Source: Chlorobiota bacterium (lineage in GTDB: Bacteria; Bacteroidota; Bacteroidia; Bacteroidales; F082). From it: a DNA stretch of 62,526 nt. The notes beneath the pieces were generated by a model, which had not been told where the DNA came from, did not search any database, and saw nothing but the letters and a program-made list of their open reading frames with translations. Location: the NCBI GenBank assembly GCA_030596395.1, contig JAUVKF010000010.1, positions 1-62,526 on the forward strand. Reading direction: 5' to 3'. Both the position numbers and the translations under genes were made by a program. This document shows positions 1 through 8,335 of the stretch, piece after piece (the stretch's first letter is position 1; each line of letters begins with the position of its first letter).

Positions 1-1635
1 TGGGTAAATTTCAAACTCCATTTGTGGAACTTGCAGTTCTTCTTCGCCCAACGAGTTATCGTAAAATCTTTTAACTTTTACAATTCTTTCTTTCAACAAG
101 CTTACACTATTCAGATGAGGAAAATTACCACCGGAATAATCCCTTGCAAATACCAGGGCAAATTCCAATTGGATGCTCTCGCCAGCATTAAAACTGAAAG
201 GCCCGACAGAGGATAAACCGCGTCTGTCGCCACTCTCGTTACTGGCTGATACTTCCGACCAACCTTCGCCTGTTACAGGGTCACCGGGATAAATAAACAT
301 GGTAGGATCTGTACCTCCGTAACCCAGACCCCCAATAGTTAAATGTGTTGAATCGCGCCATATGGCCCTCAAATAATTGTAGTAATCAGAGTAAAATATT
401 GGGTAAGATGTCGGGCTATTCCAGGCGTCATAAAATGTCATCGTGGCTGCGATATCAAAATTTAAAGCAGTGAGTGATATGGCCGGCGGGAAATCTCCAT
501 AGTCAGAGTCTTGGAGTTCACAATCAATGGGCACACTATTGTATGCATAAATCGAATTTAAAACCGTATCGGTACCAATGTAATCATCATAGTAGCAACC
601 AATATCAAAATCGGTGTAAAAACCAATGTAGTAATCAGAGTAATCCAGGCCAGACTTATTGATGATATTATAACTGGCAAATACTGTATTGTTCAGTGTA
701 GAATCTTCCGGCCTGTTGTAAGCATAATACATGGATTGAATTTCTATCGTAAGTTTATCTCCATATGTTTGGGTATGTTCATCCCGGTCATCATTAAAAA
801 TAAAATAAATCGCCTGATCGCCTTTGATCAGAGGAAAATCGCCATTTTGGGGATCATATTCCCCATCGCCGTTGATATCATAAAATGGAGCAAGTTCGGG
901 ATTGGTTTTTGCAGGCCAATCACGGATATTTTCAATCATTTCATATCCTGCATCCTGCCAGTGAGCACGGTGATAATCAATATCCGTTTGATACAGCATC
1001 CATACCCTGTTCCAATTGATATCATATTCAGTGGTATAATCGGCGGAATCCATCACCGGTCCCGGGAAATAATCTATACCATTAATTCTCCATGTATCTC
1101 CCGCAACGTACAAATTATCATCCTGATCAAAACCGCCCATCCACAGGGATTGCGAAAAAATTGCACTCAATCCTGAATTGGCCGGAACTTCAAACGTAGT
1201 TTCATATTCAAGATCCATATTCCAGAATTGCAAACCGCAGGCATTGATCCTGCAATGGATATTATTCATCTTAAGGGTATCAAAACTCTTGTTTTCCACT
1301 TGCAGGTAAACTGTTGCCATCTCGGAAAAAAGCATGTTTTCGGTATCGATGATCAGGTATTTAATCGAATCTACTCCCGCAAAATACATGTTAGGCGTAT
1401 AAAAAACCAGGCTGTCGTCCCAAACCATTTCACCATGTTGGGGACGCACAACCTGGATCAGTTCAAACGGATGATCATCAAAGGCAAAATCATTTTCCAG
1501 GACACGGAGAGTATCGGTCCTTAATGAAAAGGCATCATAGTAATCGTTTTCTGCTACGGGTGCTTTATCCTGCCCATACAAAAAAACAGTAGAACACATT
1601 AAGAAAACAGCAAGGGTCAGTAAAAATGTTTTCAT
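1..1635 (-). CDS. Secreted T9SS cargo protein, 3' end outside window (partial)
   Basis: The minus-strand frame opens with ATG at 1635 and stays open for 545 codons to the window edge. Residues 1-22 are a signal peptide (MKTFLLTLAVFLMCSTVFLYG). Residues 25-113 look like a cadherin/Ig-like repeat of the APVAEND...VLEND type. Around residue 253 there is a calcium-loop-like DINGDGEYDP stretch followed by GDFPLIKGDQA, a pattern I know from large Bacteroidota extracellular proteins. The last visible residues are FEIYP, exactly where a type A T9SS tail (YPNP) would begin, so the gene probably ends less than 100 codons beyond the edge. It starts 10 nt after the stop of the C10 protease upstream, so the two are probably co-transcribed. 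No enzymatic domain was recognised; an adhesin or cell-surface role is a guess. Confidence 0.85.
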   Translation of the reverse strand, partial: MKTFLLTLAVFLMCSTVFLYGQDKAPVAENDYYDAFSLRTDTLRVLENDFAFDDHPFELIQVVRPQHGEMVWDDSLVFYTPNMYFAGVDSIKYLIIDTENMLFSEMATVYLQVENKSFDTLKMNNIHCRINACGLQFWNMDLEYETTFEVPANSGLSAIFSQSLWMGGFDQDDNLYVAGDTWRINGIDYFPGPVMDSADYTTEYDINWNRVWMLYQTDIDYHRAHWQDAGYEMIENIRDWPAKTNPELAPFYDINGDGEYDPQNGDFPLIKGDQAIYFIFNDDRDEHTQTYGDKLTIEIQSMYYAYNRPEDSTLNNTVFASYNIINKSGLDYSDYYIGFYTDFDIGCYYDDYIGTDTVLNSIYAYNSVPIDCELQDSDYGDFPPAISLTALNFDIAATMTFYDAWNSPTSYPIFYSDYYNYLRAIWRDSTHLTIGGLGYGGTDPTMFIYPGDPVTGEGWSEVSASNESGDRRGLSSVGPFSFNAGESIQLEFALVFARDYSGGNFPHLNSVSLLKERIVKVKRFYDNSLGEEELQVPQMEFEIYP

Positions 1636-1645
1636 AATTCAGGGT

Positions 1646-4111
1646 TTAGTGTTTTACTATTTTTTTATAAAAGCAGCTTTTGTCGTTGCTGACCTTGAGC
1701 AGATAAATACCAGGCTTGAGGTTTTTCATTTCGATCTGCTCATGGGTTTTTATCAATTCACCTTTACGGATTATCCGGCCGCTCAAATCTGACAGTTTAA
1801 AAGCCGAATTATTCAGGTTTGTATTTTCAATTGAAATATTTATTTGATCGGTAAAAGGGTTCGGGTAAACGAGTATTGAAGCGTTATTTCCTTCATCAAT
1901 CCCTTCAACGGATGCGTAGTAAGTCATTTTCCACCCTTCGTAGTTATCCCGAAAATCGGTATAATATTTAAGCAGCACCTTGCTGGAATTTACGGTTATC
2001 GGGGGGTAGGGTTCGTGGCCTGTAATACGCTCAATGAATTGTGTGGAGCCATTCAGGTCGAATATTTTAACATGATCATAATTTTCTTCCATATCCACTT
2101 CCATAAAATCCAGGACAATAAACTCGGCATTTGGTACTTCTATTACCCAATAACATTCGGTATTTTCCACATAATTCTTCGCCCCGCTGCCATCTTCAAT
2201 TAATCCGTTTTGTTCGGTCAGCCAAACCGTATCATGGCAATAATCAGGATTTAACGAATAATAGCTAATCTCCCATCCCGGGCCATTATTTTCACCATTA
2301 GTTATAAAATTAAGAAATACCAGGTTACCACCTGAAATGATATCCTCCGGTTTTGACCATCCCGAAAATTTACCTAACAGTGGCATGGATTCGTTTTCGC
2401 CATCATACACATAAAGTGTATCATCGGGGGCAATACTGAAAAGGTCAAAATGAAGTCTTATACGATCAACAGAATCGGTAAGCGGAACCTGTGGTGCGAT
2501 CAGCCACGAACAATCAGCATTGTTGGTATATTCGAGGTGTTTGCTCCCGTCTTCAATGAATCCATCTTTTTCGTTTACCTCGACAATCCCCTGGCAAAAT
2601 GGGAGGCCATAGCCATAATATGACAATTTCCATCCGTTGTATTCCACATCCTCATTGGAATGAAAAGTGATGAACACCGCATCGGTGGATGAATGAACCT
2701 TACCTGGAACCTCATCCCCACTGAATACACCCAGAAGTTCGGCCTCGGCTGATTCTCCATCATAGATTGAAATGGTATCCATACTTAGTTCAGTATCCAA
2801 AACAGAAAATTCCAGAAGGATGTTTGTAACTGTCGTATCTTCCGGTTGTATCAACCACTGACATTGCGTAAAGGCTTTATAATTTTCGGGACCGCTTCCA
2901 TCTTCTATAGTTCCAAATCGGGATATTACCGTTTTTGGGCCACTGCAAAAATTGGGGTATTCAAATTGCGTTGTATCCGGATAAATGTAAAACACTGCCC
3001 CCTGGTGAAACGATAGGTTTATCCCGCCGGGAATAAGTTCGTCGATGTAATAATATCCGTTATAAATGCCTGACCAGCCCCAGTTGAAATGGTAAAAATC
3101 ATTATCCTGATAACCATCGCAAACATAAGCATGGCCCGCCCAACCATTGCTGCTCCTGTATAATACAGGTTGGTGATTATCCAGATTTTCGGTCAACATG
3201 GCTATCCATTGAGCTGTGGAATCCAGTTCATTACGATCCTGGTAATATGCTGAAGGTGCATAATTAAAATAATTAATCAGGGCCGGGGGCACATCGGTAG
3301 TGGATGCCCCTGAAGCGTTGGGCTGGTATTTCATATTTACCGAAACGCCGCAGTGGTAGCAAAGTTCAGCAACAGCTGGATTGGATTCGAAGCATTGATC
3401 CTGCATTTCATCCCATTGGTAATATGTGTTGCCAAAATCAGCAAATTGCTCTCCGTAAATTCCATTTTCGTACGGAGGGATATAGGAGTTGGAGCCATTG
3501 CCCACGGGCGGAAAACGGTAATAAAACATCAATTGCGACATGGCTGTGGCAACACAACCCACAGGGGCATGCCTGGCATAGCCTTCCGGGTCGGCAGGGC
3601 ACATTTCGTTGTAGTAATCCATCTGGTTCCATTTGCCTGTTAACAGGGGTTCAACACCAATATCATCATTAGAAAAATCACTGTCCGGCTTCAACAATTC
3701 ATCCCACAATCCGGCACGATCTTTAAAACATTTATCCGGTTTTTCAATACCTGACAGGATTTGATTGGTGTACCATTGCATCCAGGAACGGATATTTGGT
3801 GGAAGTTCATGATCAATATAATCACCTTCGAAAGCGTACGCCAGCACTGGGTAAAATAAATCGTTGGTAGGCGTAACAACAAAACCACCATCCCTGAAAT
3901 TAAAGGCATAAAATACAGGAACTCCCTCAGTGTATATGGTATGTATCTCTGAAATATCAAGTGAAAGGTCGAGGCTTTTATTCTCTATTCCCGATTTGAA
4001 AAAATTAATAGCAAGTCTTGCTGCTTTTTCTTTAGGAACGTTTTCTGAAACACAAATTACAGGTAGCAGCAATAATGCAAGAATTATTAGGATATTAAAT
4101 TTTACAATCAT
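1646..4111 (-). CDS. Secreted C10 (streptopain-like) cysteine protease with three CUB domains and T9SS tail
   Basis: I chose the ATG at 4111 because MIVKFNILIILALLLLPVIC is a proper signal peptide; an upstream ATG at 4168 only adds a cysteine-rich leader. The 821-residue product has a Spi-type propeptide (about 25-120), then a C10 peptidase core with nucleophile Cys186 (PVGCVATAM) and catalytic His327 (GHAYVCDGY) followed by the family WGW motif. Three CUB-like beta domains follow (about 388-500, 505-618, 625-733), each with a GxIEDGS/GLIEDGS start and an FSG- or GW-x-SYY-type end. The C-terminus (about 745-821) is a type A T9SS sorting domain beginning VYPNPFTDQI and ending with the GIYLLKV pattern. 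The family cleaves proteins outside the cell and matures by removing the propeptide. A paralogue with two CUB domains lies at 52711-54798. Confidence 0.93.
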   Translation of the reverse strand: MIVKFNILIILALLLLPVICVSENVPKEKAARLAINFFKSGIENKSLDLSLDISEIHTIYTEGVPVFYAFNFRDGGFVVTPTNDLFYPVLAYAFEGDYIDHELPPNIRSWMQWYTNQILSGIEKPDKCFKDRAGLWDELLKPDSDFSNDDIGVEPLLTGKWNQMDYYNEMCPADPEGYARHAPVGCVATAMSQLMFYYRFPPVGNGSNSYIPPYENGIYGEQFADFGNTYYQWDEMQDQCFESNPAVAELCYHCGVSVNMKYQPNASGASTTDVPPALINYFNYAPSAYYQDRNELDSTAQWIAMLTENLDNHQPVLYRSSNGWAGHAYVCDGYQDNDFYHFNWGWSGIYNGYYYIDELIPGGINLSFHQGAVFYIYPDTTQFEYPNFCSGPKTVISRFGTIEDGSGPENYKAFTQCQWLIQPEDTTVTNILLEFSVLDTELSMDTISIYDGESAEAELLGVFSGDEVPGKVHSSTDAVFITFHSNEDVEYNGWKLSYYGYGLPFCQGIVEVNEKDGFIEDGSKHLEYTNNADCSWLIAPQVPLTDSVDRIRLHFDLFSIAPDDTLYVYDGENESMPLLGKFSGWSKPEDIISGGNLVFLNFITNGENNGPGWEISYYSLNPDYCHDTVWLTEQNGLIEDGSGAKNYVENTECYWVIEVPNAEFIVLDFMEVDMEENYDHVKIFDLNGSTQFIERITGHEPYPPITVNSSKVLLKYYTDFRDNYEGWKMTYYASVEGIDEGNNASILVYPNPFTDQINISIENTNLNNSAFKLSDLSGRIIRKGELIKTHEQIEMKNLKPGIYLLKVSNDKSCFYKKIVKH

Positions 4112-4158
4112 ACAGCACGGAAAATAAACCTTGGCACACAAGTTACAAAAAAAATATG

Positions 4159-4186
4159 CCAAAAACAAAAGGTGTTATGTTTTTGG
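4159..4186 (-). terminator. Hairpin followed by a T-run on the minus strand
   Basis: CCAAAAAC at 4159-4166 pairs with GTTTTTGG at 4179-4186 (8 bp, 12-nt loop). On the minus strand it is followed by CATATTTTTTTT. It lies 48 nt before the protease start, downstream of the gene at 4531-6099, so it could separate the two transcripts. The stem is AT-rich and may be weak. Confidence 0.4.
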
Positions 4187-4530
4187 ATTTATCCCATTTT
4201 TTTAAAGATTGCTTTAGCTTATGAATATTTCCGAATGTCGGATGGGAAACAAAATACTATCTGAATGAACTTGCAGAAAAATCATCTTCATTATTATTCA
4301 ACTTATACAAGGCTTCATTTATCAGGAGATTAAGAGACTGTTTGGATTTTGTTTTTATGCCAAAGGCATCCCCTTGGGAGAGTTTATTATGATGTATTTT
4401 TTGAAACACTGTGACTTTTGAAAATATCGGGATGCAGAAATATTTTATAATCGTCTCCGGGTTCTATTGAATCCCATGAAAAAACTTGTCCGGGTACTAT
4501 AAAATCCATAATCCCTTTTTTGTTGCCATA
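4187..4530. other. Intergenic stretch without a gene
   Basis: No coding frame of substance and no RNA gene was recognised. The only notable element is a REP-like fragment at 4368-4390 (TGCCAAAGGCA then CCCCTTGGGAG) that is shared, with small differences, with 8659-8680. Confidence 0.6.
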
Positions 4531-6099
4531 TTATTTTACTTCCTGTTTTTTATATTCCCGCATTTGTTTGGTAGGTTCTAATATTGAATAGCCTTTCCAT
4601 AAATTGTCGTCAAACTGCACAACATAAATAATTTCCATTCTTTCCTTTTGCTCAAAATCAGCAAATTGTTTGTGGGGAATATCCTTGCCGTCAAGAATCA
4701 GGTACTCAGTGGATTCTTCGATATCCATGGACATGTCGATTCCTACCTTTATTTCGTTTAGTTTTTTATCAAAAAGGAACCTTTTTCTTTTCTTTAACAA
4801 AGACACATTTCTATCGAAACTGGCACTGAAACCGGTCTTTTTTGAGAAATACTTCAGAACATAATTGTCATCTTTTTTCTCGAAATATATTGATCCGCTA
4901 AATTGATTCTCGGTATATCCAATTCCAAACAGGTGAATATCTCTGCCAACTTTTTCCTTACCATACTCATAATCAGCCCTGACCAAGGCAAATGTATTTA
5001 TTGATATGTACATTCTCCCGATATATCTCCCACCGCTCCTGGGCGTAAAGTCAATAATATAAACGTCTTCCCCGTTCACCCTGGTTCCTCCCACAAGGGT
5101 GTAATCGTACTTGCCGGTTTTGTGCAGGAATTCCCATTCATCTTTGTCATTCATCAAGGTATACTTGAGGCGGTAGTTTATACTACGGCTGTAGTATTTG
5201 AGCCATCTTTCGTTTTCGTTCAGTGTATCTTTTCTCGGTTCATCATTTTCTGAAATGCTATCGTTCTTTTGTTCCTCATTTTCATCTTCAATTTTCTGAC
5301 TGAAAATGCCACTCTTTACTTTCCAGTACTCTTCATCTTTAATGTCTTTGAAAACATCCTCAAAAACACGCTCAATCTGGTCCAGATCCGACATGTCTTT
5401 CTCTTTGAGGGAGACTGTTCTAAGCGGGTCAACTTTGAGAGTTACAGAATCGTCTTGGTTTTTAGATTGATAGATATTACCGAGGAAGTCGGTGTACGAA
5501 ATTGTTTGCCTTGGAATTTTTTCTTCAACAAGCGCAATCATTTCTTTGTCCAATTGGGTAATCGAACTTTTTTTAAGATTAAAGTTGATTTCATCAAATT
5601 CAGTAATATCCCTTTCACGTACAAATACCAGGTTTTTACTTGTTGTTTTTCTGTAATTCGAGTCTTTGTTTTCCAGTACTTTTTTTACAATTGATTTTGC
5701 GTCCGGGTTACTGCCAAAAACCAGGATCTCACTCAAATTAATAATGTTCTCTTTTAAGTAAACAAACGAAGAAGTGTCTAACTGACCAATTGTTATGTTT
5801 TTGGTTTTATAGCCAATGTATTGAAAACGTAAAGTATCGGTTTTATCCAAACCCGCAATATTTATCGAAAAATGGCCTTTCTCATTGCTAATTGTACCTT
5901 TATTTTTATGCAAAACATAAATGTTGGCGTAAGGAAGGGCTGTTTGCTTATCCATATCAAGAACCAGGCCTTTAAGCTCTTCGGCAGAATCACTATTCTC
6001 GTTAACCGCAATACTTACTGAGTCTTGTGTTGTTTGCGAATTACCGACAACAATGGATATCAATGTAATTAGTGTTGATAATAGAAATCTTTTTTGCAT
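4531..6099 (-). CDS. Secreted protein with carboxypeptidase-regulatory-like domain
   Basis: The 522-residue product starts with a signal peptide (MQKRFLLSTLITLISIVVGN). Residues about 42-125 are a CarboxypepD_reg-like beta-sandwich (LKGLVLDMDKQTALPYANIYV, then GTISNEKGHFSINI and a YIGYKT strand), the same domain that begins many SusC-type receptors and DUF5686 proteins. The remaining 390 residues are beta-rich and charged, and contain no SusC plug or barrel. There is no T9SS tail, so it is probably periplasmic or anchored to the inner face of the outer membrane. The family is widespread in Bacteroidota and its function is not known to me. It stands alone, 30 nt after the carbonic anhydrase stop-side boundary, on the same strand. 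Confidence 0.8.
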   Translation of the reverse strand: MQKRFLLSTLITLISIVVGNSQTTQDSVSIAVNENSDSAEELKGLVLDMDKQTALPYANIYVLHKNKGTISNEKGHFSINIAGLDKTDTLRFQYIGYKTKNITIGQLDTSSFVYLKENIINLSEILVFGSNPDAKSIVKKVLENKDSNYRKTTSKNLVFVRERDITEFDEINFNLKKSSITQLDKEMIALVEEKIPRQTISYTDFLGNIYQSKNQDDSVTLKVDPLRTVSLKEKDMSDLDQIERVFEDVFKDIKDEEYWKVKSGIFSQKIEDENEEQKNDSISENDEPRKDTLNENERWLKYYSRSINYRLKYTLMNDKDEWEFLHKTGKYDYTLVGGTRVNGEDVYIIDFTPRSGGRYIGRMYISINTFALVRADYEYGKEKVGRDIHLFGIGYTENQFSGSIYFEKKDDNYVLKYFSKKTGFSASFDRNVSLLKKRKRFLFDKKLNEIKVGIDMSMDIEESTEYLILDGKDIPHKQFADFEQKERMEIIYVVQFDDNLWKGYSILEPTKQMREYKKQEVK

Positions 6100-6129
6100 C
6101 CTCTTTGTTTAGACCAGGCTTTGTAACAA

Positions 6130-6702
6130 TTATACACCCAAGAAATCTACTTTCCCGGAATCAAAATGATAGTATGCTGCTACTACTTTTACGTCTCCCT
6201 TGTCAATAGCATTTCTTATAATTTCTGATCTGGTTTTTAATTGTTCAACGGTAAGTTCAGCATTTATCTTTGCAATATCATTTACCGTAGCTCCTTCTTT
6301 TGAAGCAACTATTGCCGGTGTTAAGTGAGCAAGTAAATGATTCAAATTATATCCATTGTCTCCCCCGGCTACAGCCGCAGTTACAGCACCACAATTTTGA
6401 TGCCCCAGCACCACTATTAGTTTAGTATCCAGATGTGCTACAGCATATTCGATACTTGCAATAGACGAACTATTGGCTACATTACCAGCTACCCGGACAA
6501 CAAATAGTTCACCTAAACCGGCATCAAAAGCAAGTTCCGGGACAATCCGACTATCTGCACATCCTAAAATGATTGCATAAGGTTCTTGTCCTCCAATTAT
6601 AGATTCTCTTCTTGAACTATCTTGTAATTTCCCATCTAAAAGGTCAGCTACAAATCTGGTATTGCCTTCTTTTAATCTGTTTAAACTTTCTTGAATTGTC
6701 AT
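6130..6702 (-). CDS. Beta-class carbonic anhydrase
   Basis: The protein converts CO2 and water to bicarbonate in the cytoplasm. Zinc ligands are visible: Cys48 and Asp50 in ILGCADSRIVPE, and His101 and Cys104 in VLGHQNCGAV. Gly/Ala-rich GELFVVRVAGN (65-75) is the conserved segment next to the active site. The length (190) is normal for the family and there is no signal peptide. The C-terminal YYHFDSGKVDFLGV strand is also typical. It is the last recognisable housekeeping gene before the decayed integron. Confidence 0.95.
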   Translation of the reverse strand: MTIQESLNRLKEGNTRFVADLLDGKLQDSSRRESIIGGQEPYAIILGCADSRIVPELAFDAGLGELFVVRVAGNVANSSSIASIEYAVAHLDTKLIVVLGHQNCGAVTAAVAGGDNGYNLNHLLAHLTPAIVASKEGATVNDIAKINAELTVEQLKTRSEIIRNAIDKGDVKVVAAYYHFDSGKVDFLGV

Positions 6703-6858
6703 TTTGTTTGATTTTTATTTTTCTAAAATAACACTAAATAATCTACTGAATATTATCTTTTAGCTGGATTGGCTTAGGGGAGATTACAATCATACCACCA
6801 ACCAGCTTTTGAATGATCGGTAAGTTAATTTATTTCGTTTACTATTGTTTTGGTTTGG

Positions 6859-6969
6859 TCATTCATTTGGTATTATATCATTGCTCAAAATAGTCTCAAA
6901 TTCAGCCTCAATTTTCTTCTGCAATTTACTGTTTTTAGGTTGAAATGGCCAATCCCCTATCTTTTCGGT
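6859..6969 (-). other. In-frame open tail after the integrase-remnant stop
   Basis: Directly after the integrase-remnant TAA, the same frame continues for 36 codons (TEKIGDWPFQP...KLQKKIEAEFETILS...PNE) to a TGA at 6859-6861. The composition is protein-like (amphipathic, charged), but there is no start codon at its beginning. It may be the remains of another gene or of a longer integrase. I cannot assign it. Confidence 0.3.
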
Positions 6970-7263
6970 TTAACCCAAATTATCCAGCGGACTTCTGACA
7001 TTAAATTTATTACGCTTAAGAACATGAGTATATTTCATTGTAGTCCTTACATCTTTGTGGCCGAGCAATTCCTGTACCGTACGAATATCATAACCATCTT
7101 CAAGCAAATGAGTAGCAAATGAATGGCGAAAGGTATGACAGGAAGCATTTTTAGTTAGTTCTGCCTTTCTGACTGCAATTTGCAGATTTTTATTACAAAT
7201 AAGAGTATTATACGGATTACATTTTTGCTTGCATATTTCGTTTATTATGCGTACATTAGCTAC
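6970..7263 (-). pseudogene. intI: Integron-integrase (IntI-type tyrosine recombinase) C-terminal remnant
   Basis: The minus-strand frame from 7263 to the TAA at 6970-6972 has 97 codons and no start. It encodes [20 protein letters not shown], then [37 protein letters not shown] and ends [10 protein letters not shown]. This holds the HxxR box, the third active-site His (LLGHKD) and the Tyr nucleophile (MKYTH). The ending matches integron integrases (...VRSPLD) better than XerC/D. The N-terminal two-thirds, including the first catalytic Arg, is missing, and an in-frame stop lies at 7264-7266. It diverges from the cassette gene, as intI normally does. The intact gene must have been lost by deletion up to the cassette junction. 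Confidence 0.8.
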
Positions 7264-7320
7264 TTAATAATATGTTAGCAAGCCTACATCTAGAAGAAGG
7301 ATATCTAAAAAGCAAAAAAC

Positions 7321-7327
7321 AGGAGGT
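7321..7327 (+). promoter_or_regulatory. Strong Shine-Dalgarno of the cassette gene
   Basis: AGGAGGT ends 5 nt before ATG 7333. Its presence stands out because the other starts in the window lack such a motif, as is usual for Bacteroidota. It supports an origin of the cassette in a Shine-Dalgarno-using host, and it fixes the start. Confidence 0.8.
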
Positions 7328-7332
7328 TCATA

Positions 7333-8019
7333 ATGAATAAAGGTGGGAGGTTGTCAGACTTTGATCACCCCAGTATCCAAGAAAAAGCAAAGAAACTGAC
7401 ATCCGGAAAATCAACCTTGATAGACAAGGTCGAAAGCATTTTTAGTTACGTGCGGGATGAAATTCAATTCGGCTTTCCACCAAAGTGGGATCAGGTAAAG
7501 GCTTCAGAAACACTTAAGTACGGACTAGGGTATTGCAACACCAAGGCTACGTTATTTCGCGCTCTATGCAAAGCCATCGATATCCCAGCTCGGATCCATA
7601 CAGGCCTCATTGAAATTAAGATTATGAGTGGTATTTTCCCATCGTTTGTCTTCCCATTCATGCCAAGTTCAGGAGGGCATTCATGGATGGAAATTGAAAT
7701 AGATGGGGAGTGGAAGCCTATTGATTCCTATATTAATGATAAACCATTCTATGAGGGAGCATTAAAGCGACTTCAAGAAAGTAGCAAAACCACATCATAT
7801 TCAATATCGCTAGCCAAGGGAGTGAGTAGCTGTGAGTTCAACTTTGGCGAGAAGGGATTCGTTCATATGGGGGCAGTATTAGATGACCACGGAACATGGG
7901 ATGATTATTCAGAGTATATGTCGTCTGAAAAATACATTAGTATGGATCGGATGCAGCTTATGTCATATCCAATACTAGCGAAGATGAGCAATCGAAATAT
8001 TAAGAGGATTCGCGCTTAG
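7333..8019 (+). CDS. Transglutaminase-like cysteine-protease-fold protein (cassette gene)
   Basis: The 228-residue protein has the transglutaminase-core triad: Cys68 in YGLGYCNTKATLFRALC, His116 in GGHSWMEIEI and Asp131 in WKPIDSYIND. The N-terminal 60 residues match the usual helical lead-in (VRDEIQFGF). There is no signal peptide, so it should act in the cytoplasm. Such single-domain proteins can be hydrolases or transferases acting on amide bonds; the substrate cannot be told from sequence. The gene fills the integron cassette, has its own strong ribosome site and no visible promoter, so expression would need read-through. It has an intact frame, unlike the integrase next door, so it may still be under selection or be recently acquired. 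Confidence 0.85.
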   Translation: MNKGGRLSDFDHPSIQEKAKKLTSGKSTLIDKVESIFSYVRDEIQFGFPPKWDQVKASETLKYGLGYCNTKATLFRALCKAIDIPARIHTGLIEIKIMSGIFPSFVFPFMPSSGGHSWMEIEIDGEWKPIDSYINDKPFYEGALKRLQESSKTTSYSISLAKGVSSCEFNFGEKGFVHMGAVLDDHGTWDDYSEYMSSEKYISMDRMQLMSYPILAKMSNRNIKRIRA

Positions 8020-8029
8020 TTATTGCGAA

Positions 8030-8124
8030 GGCTTGCTAACAATTCGCTGAAGCGGACGTCAGAGGATGAGCGAAAATTAAACTCATGTAACGAGCCGGCG
8101 GCGCTTAGCTCAGAGCCGTTAGGT
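8030..8124 (+). repeat. attC recombination site
   Basis: The site starts with the R'' arm in GGCTTGCTAAC, followed by ATTCGCTGAAGCGGACG (L'' side). It ends with CGGCGCTTAGCTCAGAG (L' side) and the R' core GTTAGG at 8118-8123. About 40 nt of variable loop lie between the sides. The layout and wording closely resemble aadA-type attC sites (CTAACAATTCG ... GGCTTA(A/G)CTCA ... GTTAG). These are the sites that IntI folds and cuts as single strands. Confidence 0.85.
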
Positions 8125-8335
8125 TGAAAAATCAATTAAAGATGATTTTCTTTGAAGCTCCCTGAATTGTTTTGCCAAACAGAGAAAAAACATTTCGGTC
8201 CCATCAACCAAGAACTGATTTTGAAGGGTAGATGGTTTATTCAGAATCTCATCAGCCCAACATTCTTTTCCTAAAAGAGTGAATGTTATTTATTGCAGTT
8301 TTTAACTGGGCTTTATTTTTATCTGTTGCTGACAT
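8119..8335 (-). pseudogene. Small frameshifted coding remnant of unknown family
   Basis: On the minus strand an ATG at 8335 opens MSATDKNKAQLKTAINNIHS and stops after 27 codons. A neighbouring frame continues as ADEILNKPSTLQNQFLVDGT and EMFFLCLAKQFRELQRKSS to a TAA at 8119-8121, right at the cassette junction. One indel would join them into a roughly 72-residue helical protein. I do not recognise it. It may be unrelated to the integron or may have been cut by the insertion. Confidence 0.3.

Larger units (their letters stand above)
7275..8118 (+). mobile_element. Single integron gene cassette (844 bp)
   Basis: The boundaries can be read directly. The left junction is G7274|TTAGCAAGCC and the right junction is GAGCCG8118|TTAGG. 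Joining the two ends in a circle gives a perfect 11-bp arm pair, GGCTTGCTAAC (8030-8040) and GTTAGCAAGCC, as expected for a circular cassette with its attC. Removing the cassette leaves one GTTAGGT core, consistent with insertion at an attI-like or secondary GTT site. It carries one promoterless gene in the standard orientation, away from the integrase remnant. No further attC was found on either side. Confidence 0.85.

Noticed and set aside
474..1524. Plus-strand open frames at 474-662, 736-1176 and 1228-1524
   Set aside because: They are antisense to the long minus-strand secreted protein (1-1635), which has a signal peptide and recognisable domain patterns; the plus frames encode no known motif.
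3304..3672. Plus-strand frames across the C10 protease gene
   Set aside because: They lie opposite the catalytic region of a clear protease and show no protein-like features of their own.
6850..7122. Plus-strand frame over the integrase remnant
   Set aside because: The minus strand here encodes unmistakable integrase motifs; the plus frame is its shadow.
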